This document shows positions 21,074 through 22,139 of a stretch of DNA of 22,139 nucleotides, in pieces. Both the position numbers and the translations under genes were made by a program. Every line of letters begins with the position of its first letter. The stretch's first letter is position 1. The notes below the pieces were generated by a model. That model did not search any database. It worked only from the letters and a program-made list of their open reading frames with translations, and was not told the origin of the DNA. Source of the DNA: SIG440 sp045596485 (GTDB lineage Bacteria > Bacillota > Clostridia > Monoglobales > Monoglobaceae); contig JAZOCL010000026.1 of assembly GCA_045596485.1 (NCBI GenBank), forward strand, positions 1 to 22,139, in the 5' to 3' direction.

Positions 21074-21109
21074 ATGCTAATGAAACAGCAAAAAGGAGGT
21101 TCATATTTT

Positions 21110-22139
21110 ATGACTGGTTTACCCCTGATTATTGCATTTGTTGTTGCTGTTGTCCTGATGATTGTGGCAATTTCAAAGCTCAAGATACATCCATTTTTAT
21201 CCATAATGACAGTATCTTTGCTACTGGCTCTGGTTGCCGGAATTCCAATTGATGAAATCGCCGATGTCATTGGCGCAGGCTTTTCGGGCACATTCAGCTC
21301 TATTGGTATTGTTATTATCCTTGGTGCGTTTATCGGCTCTGTTTTGGAGCAGACAGGAGCAGCTCTCAAGCTTGCTGATATGGTTGTGAAGCTTGTGGGG
21401 AAAAAGAATCCTGAGCTTGCTATTGAGCTGATGGGATGGGTTGTTTCAATACCTGTTTTTTGTGACAGCGGCTTTGTTATTCTTGACCCGATTCGTCGTG
21501 CTTTGGTGCGCCGAACAGGAAAATCAAGCGTTGCCATGACGGTTGCTCTTTCAACAGGTCTCTATATTTCTCACGTGTTCATTCCTCCTACACCGGGACC
21601 CATTGCTGCTGCAAACACAATGGGTATTGGCGATAATCTTTTGTTGGTTATGGGTATGGGCGTTCTGTGCTCGGTATTTCCTCTGATTGCAGGTCTTGTC
21701 TATGCCAAGTTCATCGGCAAGCGTGTGAAGAGTGCTGATGAAAAAGCGGATTCTGACGAGATTGTGAAGACATACGAAGAGCTTGTTGCAGAATATGGCA
21801 AGCTTCCGAGCGGACTCAATTCTCTTGCTCCCCTACTTGTTCCTGTTGTTCTTATGGCTCTTGGCACGATTGCTACTGTGGCTGGTCTCACAGGAATTGC
21901 TCTTGAAATCTGCAGCTTCTTTGGCAAGCCCATTATTGCTTTGGCTGTTGGTACTGTTTTTGCTGTGATTCAGCTTGCTGCTGCAAAAAAGATGGATGAG
22001 TTTTATGACATTACAAATGATACCTTAAAGACAGTAGGTCCCATTCTCTTTGTTACTGCTGCCGGCGGCGTTTTAGGAAAGGTTATTTCTTCAACCACAA
22101 TGGTGCAGTACATAATCGACAATGCAGGATTTTTGATGA
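21110..22139 (+). CDS. GntP-family permease (gluconate/organic acid:H+ symporter), 5' part
   Basis: The frame is open from an ATG with AAGGAGGT 9 bases upstream to the window edge, showing 343 residues of a protein that is usually about 440-450 long. It begins MTGLPLIIAFVVAVVLMIVAI and has many hydrophobic helices. The hallmark of the GntP family is IPVFCDSGFVILDPIRRAL at about 114-132, and HVFIPPTPGPIAAA near 155-168 is also conserved. Known role of the family: uptake of gluconate, idonate, fructuronate or related hydroxy acids across the cytoplasmic membrane. The substrate cannot be read from the sequence; kinase or dehydratase genes downstream of the window would help. It has its own promoter with an inverted repeat, so it is probably inducible. 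Confidence 0.93.
   Translation, partial: MTGLPLIIAFVVAVVLMIVAISKLKIHPFLSIMTVSLLLALVAGIPIDEIADVIGAGFSGTFSSIGIVIILGAFIGSVLEQTGAALKLADMVVKLVGKKNPELAIELMGWVVSIPVFCDSGFVILDPIRRALVRRTGKSSVAMTVALSTGLYISHVFIPPTPGPIAAANTMGIGDNLLLVMGMGVLCSVFPLIAGLVYAKFIGKRVKSADEKADSDEIVKTYEELVAEYGKLPSGLNSLAPLLVPVVLMALGTIATVAGLTGIALEICSFFGKPIIALAVGTVFAVIQLAAAKKMDEFYDITNDTLKTVGPILFVTAAGGVLGKVISSTTMVQYIIDNAGFLM

Noticed and set aside
20884..21537. 217-codon minus-strand open frame spanning the guaA end, its terminator and the GntP gene start
   Set aside because: It would cross a strong terminator and two real plus-strand genes, has low-complexity Ser/Thr/Ile/Arg composition and no initiation signal.
1..22139. CRISPR arrays, insertion sequences, phage genes, toxin-antitoxin or defence genes
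   Set aside because: No spaced direct repeats, transposase, integrase or related domains seen on either strand; the gene content is core chromosomal.

Overview
The window looks like a chromosomal piece of a low-to-mid GC, Gram-positive anaerobe of the class Clostridia, most likely an Oscillospiraceae/Ruminococcaceae-type gut bacterium. The grounds are the strong AGGAGG-type ribosome binding sites, consensus sigma-A promoters, clostridial gene orders (rimP-nusA-ylxR-ylxQ-infB-rbfA-nrnA-truB-ribF; fabF-fabZ-accD-accA), a YhcN/YlaJ-like sporulation-type exported protein and a probable Rex operator at gap. No mobile element, CRISPR array, rRNA or clear sign of horizontal transfer was seen. Most of the window is core housekeeping.

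Layout. (1) 1-3620, plus strand: the end of a type II fatty-acid synthesis operon, fabG (cut by the window edge), fabF, fabZ, accD and accA. (2) 3621-5186: small envelope genes, namely a single-pass membrane protein, a DUF378 membrane protein on the minus strand, and a small exported YhcN-like protein. (3) 5187-5715: nrdR with its own promoter and an NrdR box. (4) 5712-13497: a translation/transcription super-operon (rimP, nusA, ylxR, ylxQ, infB, rbfA, nrnA-like, truB, ribF) behind an extended -10 promoter and a leader with a short-U-tract terminator. (5) 13568-14848: gap on the minus strand. It is separated from ribF by a bidirectional terminator and divides from rdgB at a regulatory intergenic region with a near-perfect Rex site. 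(6) 14849-16917: rdgB, a TtcA-like tRNA thiolase and an ABC-2 polysaccharide-export permease without an adjacent ATPase. (7) 17020-18821: tRNA-Pro(TGG), a cysteine-rich polytopic membrane protein of unknown function and a GDPD-type lipoprotein. (8) 19021-20958: a variant cysteine synthase and a GMP synthase that lacks the glutaminase domain, both behind a perfect consensus promoter. (9) 21110 to the window end: a GntP-family permease cut by the edge, with an 11-bp inverted repeat around its promoter.

How it fits together. The fab/acc genes make membrane acyl chains. The nusA-infB operon couples rRNA/mRNA elongation control, translation initiation, 30S maturation, tRNA pseudouridylation and FMN/FAD supply. 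gap appears tied to NADH/NAD+ balance through Rex, and nrdR to dNTP supply. No stretch over 300 bases lacks a gene. The points most worth a second look are regulatory (Rex/gap leader, rimP-nusA leader, NrdR box, palindromes at 3690-3738 and 21030-21073) and enzyme variants (split GMP synthase, atypical CysK motifs, HALG-type GDPD, Cys-rich membrane protein). I did not find a clearly new multi-gene system.
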